From Roseiarcus sp050013915 (GTDB lineage: Bacteria > Pseudomonadota > Alphaproteobacteria > Rhizobiales > Beijerinckiaceae): 18,879 nucleotides of DNA. The notes beneath the pieces were generated by a model. That model saw only the letters and a program-made list of their open reading frames with translations. It did not search any database and was not told the origin of the DNA. The position numbers and the translations under genes are program-made. This document shows, in pieces, positions 17,883-18,879 of the stretch; within the stretch, counting starts at the first letter, position 1; every line of letters starts with the position of its first letter. The stretch lies in contig JBEKEI010000087.1 in assembly GCA_050013915.1 (NCBI GenBank), positions 1-18,879 of the forward strand, read 5' to 3'.

Positions 17883-18740
17883 TCAGCGCCGGCCCGCCTC
17901 GGCGAAATCGGCGAAGGCCTGCTTGAAATCGGGATGCCAGCGCGACAGGGCAGGCCGGTTCAGGATCATGTCCTGCGCCGCCCAGAGGATTCGCCGCTCG
18001 TCGAGCGCACGGGTCACGTCGTTGTCGGGACACAGGATGTAGAAGTCGCCGGCCGCCATCGCCGGCAGCATGAAGTCGATCACCTGCTCGGGCGTCCAGG
18101 CCGCGGCGGGCTTGTCCGCGCCATGGATCCTCGTGAAGCCGGTGAAGGTGAAGCCGGGGATCAGGAGATGCGCGGTGACCGCGCAGCCCTCGATGTTGCG
18201 CAGCTCGTGGGCGAGCGCCTCTGTGACGACCTTGACCCCGGCTTTCGAGACATTGTAGGCGGTTTCGCCCGGCGGGCAGGTGATGCCCTGCTTCGAGCCG
18301 GTGTTGACGATCGCGCCGGGCGTCCGTTGTGCGATCATCGCCGGGGCGAAGACCTGCACGCCGTTCAGGACGCCCCACAGGTTCACCTCGAGAATCGCGC
18401 GCCAGCGCGCCGGGTCGCCCAGCAGGGCGCCGCCGCCCTCGACGCCCGCGTTGTTCATCAGGACGGCGACGGCGCCAAAGGCGTCGTAGGCGCGATCCTT
18501 CAGGCGTTCCACGTGCTCGCGCCGGCTGACGTCGGCGACCACCGCGATGACGTCGCCCGGTCGCGCGGCGCGGCGCGCGACATCGGCCTCGGCGCGGGCG
18601 AGCGCGGCGGCGTCGACATCGGCGAGGCAGACCTTCATGCCGAGTTCGGCGAGCTTGCCGGCGGCGGCCAGACCGATGCCGCTTGCGGCGCCGGTCACGA
18701 CCGCGGCGCGGCCGCCGGCGATGGCGGGATGGAGCGACAT
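17883..18740 (-). CDS. Short-chain dehydrogenase/reductase (SDR), classical type
   Basis: An NAD(P)(H)-dependent oxidoreductase of the Rossmann-fold SDR superfamily; the substrate cannot be told from sequence. The 285-residue protein has the cofactor motif TGAASGIG (16-23), an acidic residue ending strand 2 (D41, in LADVD) that suggests NAD(H) preference, NNAG (96-99), and the catalytic set N120, S149 and Y162-x3-K166 (YNVSK). After the core comes a longer C-terminal part with WTPEQVIDFMLPAMAAGDFYILCPDN (about 215-240; in part: FMLPAMAAGDFYILCPDN), often seen in SDRs of uncertain function. The ATG at 18740 has AAAGG at a good distance and the standard start before the first strand; the open extension to 18827 is not conserved. 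It is transcribed towards the orphan region, with no partner genes visible. The 139 bases upstream show no convincing promoter. Confidence 0.92.
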   Translation of the reverse strand: MSLHPAIAGGRAAVVTGAASGIGLAAAGKLAELGMKVCLADVDAAALARAEADVARRAARPGDVIAVVADVSRREHVERLKDRAYDAFGAVAVLMNNAGVEGGGALLGDPARWRAILEVNLWGVLNGVQVFAPAMIAQRTPGAIVNTGSKQGITCPPGETAYNVSKAGVKVVTEALAHELRNIEGCAVTAHLLIPGFTFTGFTRIHGADKPAAAWTPEQVIDFMLPAMAAGDFYILCPDNDVTRALDERRILWAAQDMILNRPALSRWHPDFKQAFADFAEAGRR

Positions 18741-18879
18741 TTCGGACCTTTCTTCAGGCGCGGAGCGGGCGATCTCGGACCGCCGCGCGATCATGCCGAC
18801 AATGGGCGAAATCTGTAAAGCGGACATTAACCGTCTTCGCTCGAAGGGCGGCGCAATTGGCCTTTTGTAAGGGATTGAA

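Noticed and set aside
17871..17883. AGCAGACTCTGCT dyad at the end of the dehydrogenase gene
   Set aside because: A 5-bp stem with a 3-base loop is too weak to call a terminator.
17706..18818. 370-codon plus-strand frame across the dehydrogenase gene
   Set aside because: The minus-strand SDR has all catalytic motifs in order; the plus-strand translation is His/Arg/Asp-rich shadow text.

Overview
This window is high-GC DNA, almost certainly from an alphaproteobacterium of the Hyphomicrobiales (Rhizobiales). The reasons are the codon use, the gene sets (carB directly followed by greA, an ELM1-family protein, a TrmJ-type methylase) and the closeness of the proteins to the family forms I know from that order. 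Beijerinckiaceae/Methylocystaceae is my guess for the family; the sequence alone does not prove it.

Layout. (1) Positions 1-8061, + strand: the kdpFABC K+-uptake ATPase operon (kdpF only as its last codons) followed by its sensor kinase and response regulator, kdpD and kdpE. It is complete and looks intact. (2) Positions 8111-9868: a small lineage-specific block. An RMD1/DUF155-family membrane protein is flanked by two short exported proteins that share a 23-residue signal peptide and the mature-end motif SPYAxxEPQ. One of these has a good sigma70-like promoter on the minus strand. (3) Positions 9869-10337: a stretch without a gene, holding a stem-loop terminator and a perfect 12-bp AT-rich palindrome. 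(4) Positions 10338-16734, + strand: carB, greA, an exported protein of unknown function that overlaps greA by 4 bases, an ELM1-family protein, and a TrmJ/SpoU-type RNA methyltransferase. These housekeeping genes are closely spaced. (5) Positions 16735-17882: the odd part. A gene-poor 1.1-kb stretch carries a promoter-like element over an inverted repeat, a good ribosome binding site, an open frame of low-complexity composition, and 8.5 copies of an A-rich 10-11-bp tandem repeat followed by a bulged AT-rich stem-loop. (6) Positions 17883-18740, minus strand: a classical-type short-chain dehydrogenase/reductase.

How the genes work together. Under K+ limitation or osmotic stress KdpD/KdpE would switch on kdpFABC. 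The carB-greA-trmJ group is general nucleotide metabolism, transcription and RNA modification. No complete mobile element, CRISPR array, tRNA or rRNA was seen. The strongest candidates for something undescribed are the paired SPYAxxEPQ exported peptides around the RMD1-family gene, and the phased A-tract tandem repeat inside the composite orphan frame near 17.5 kb.
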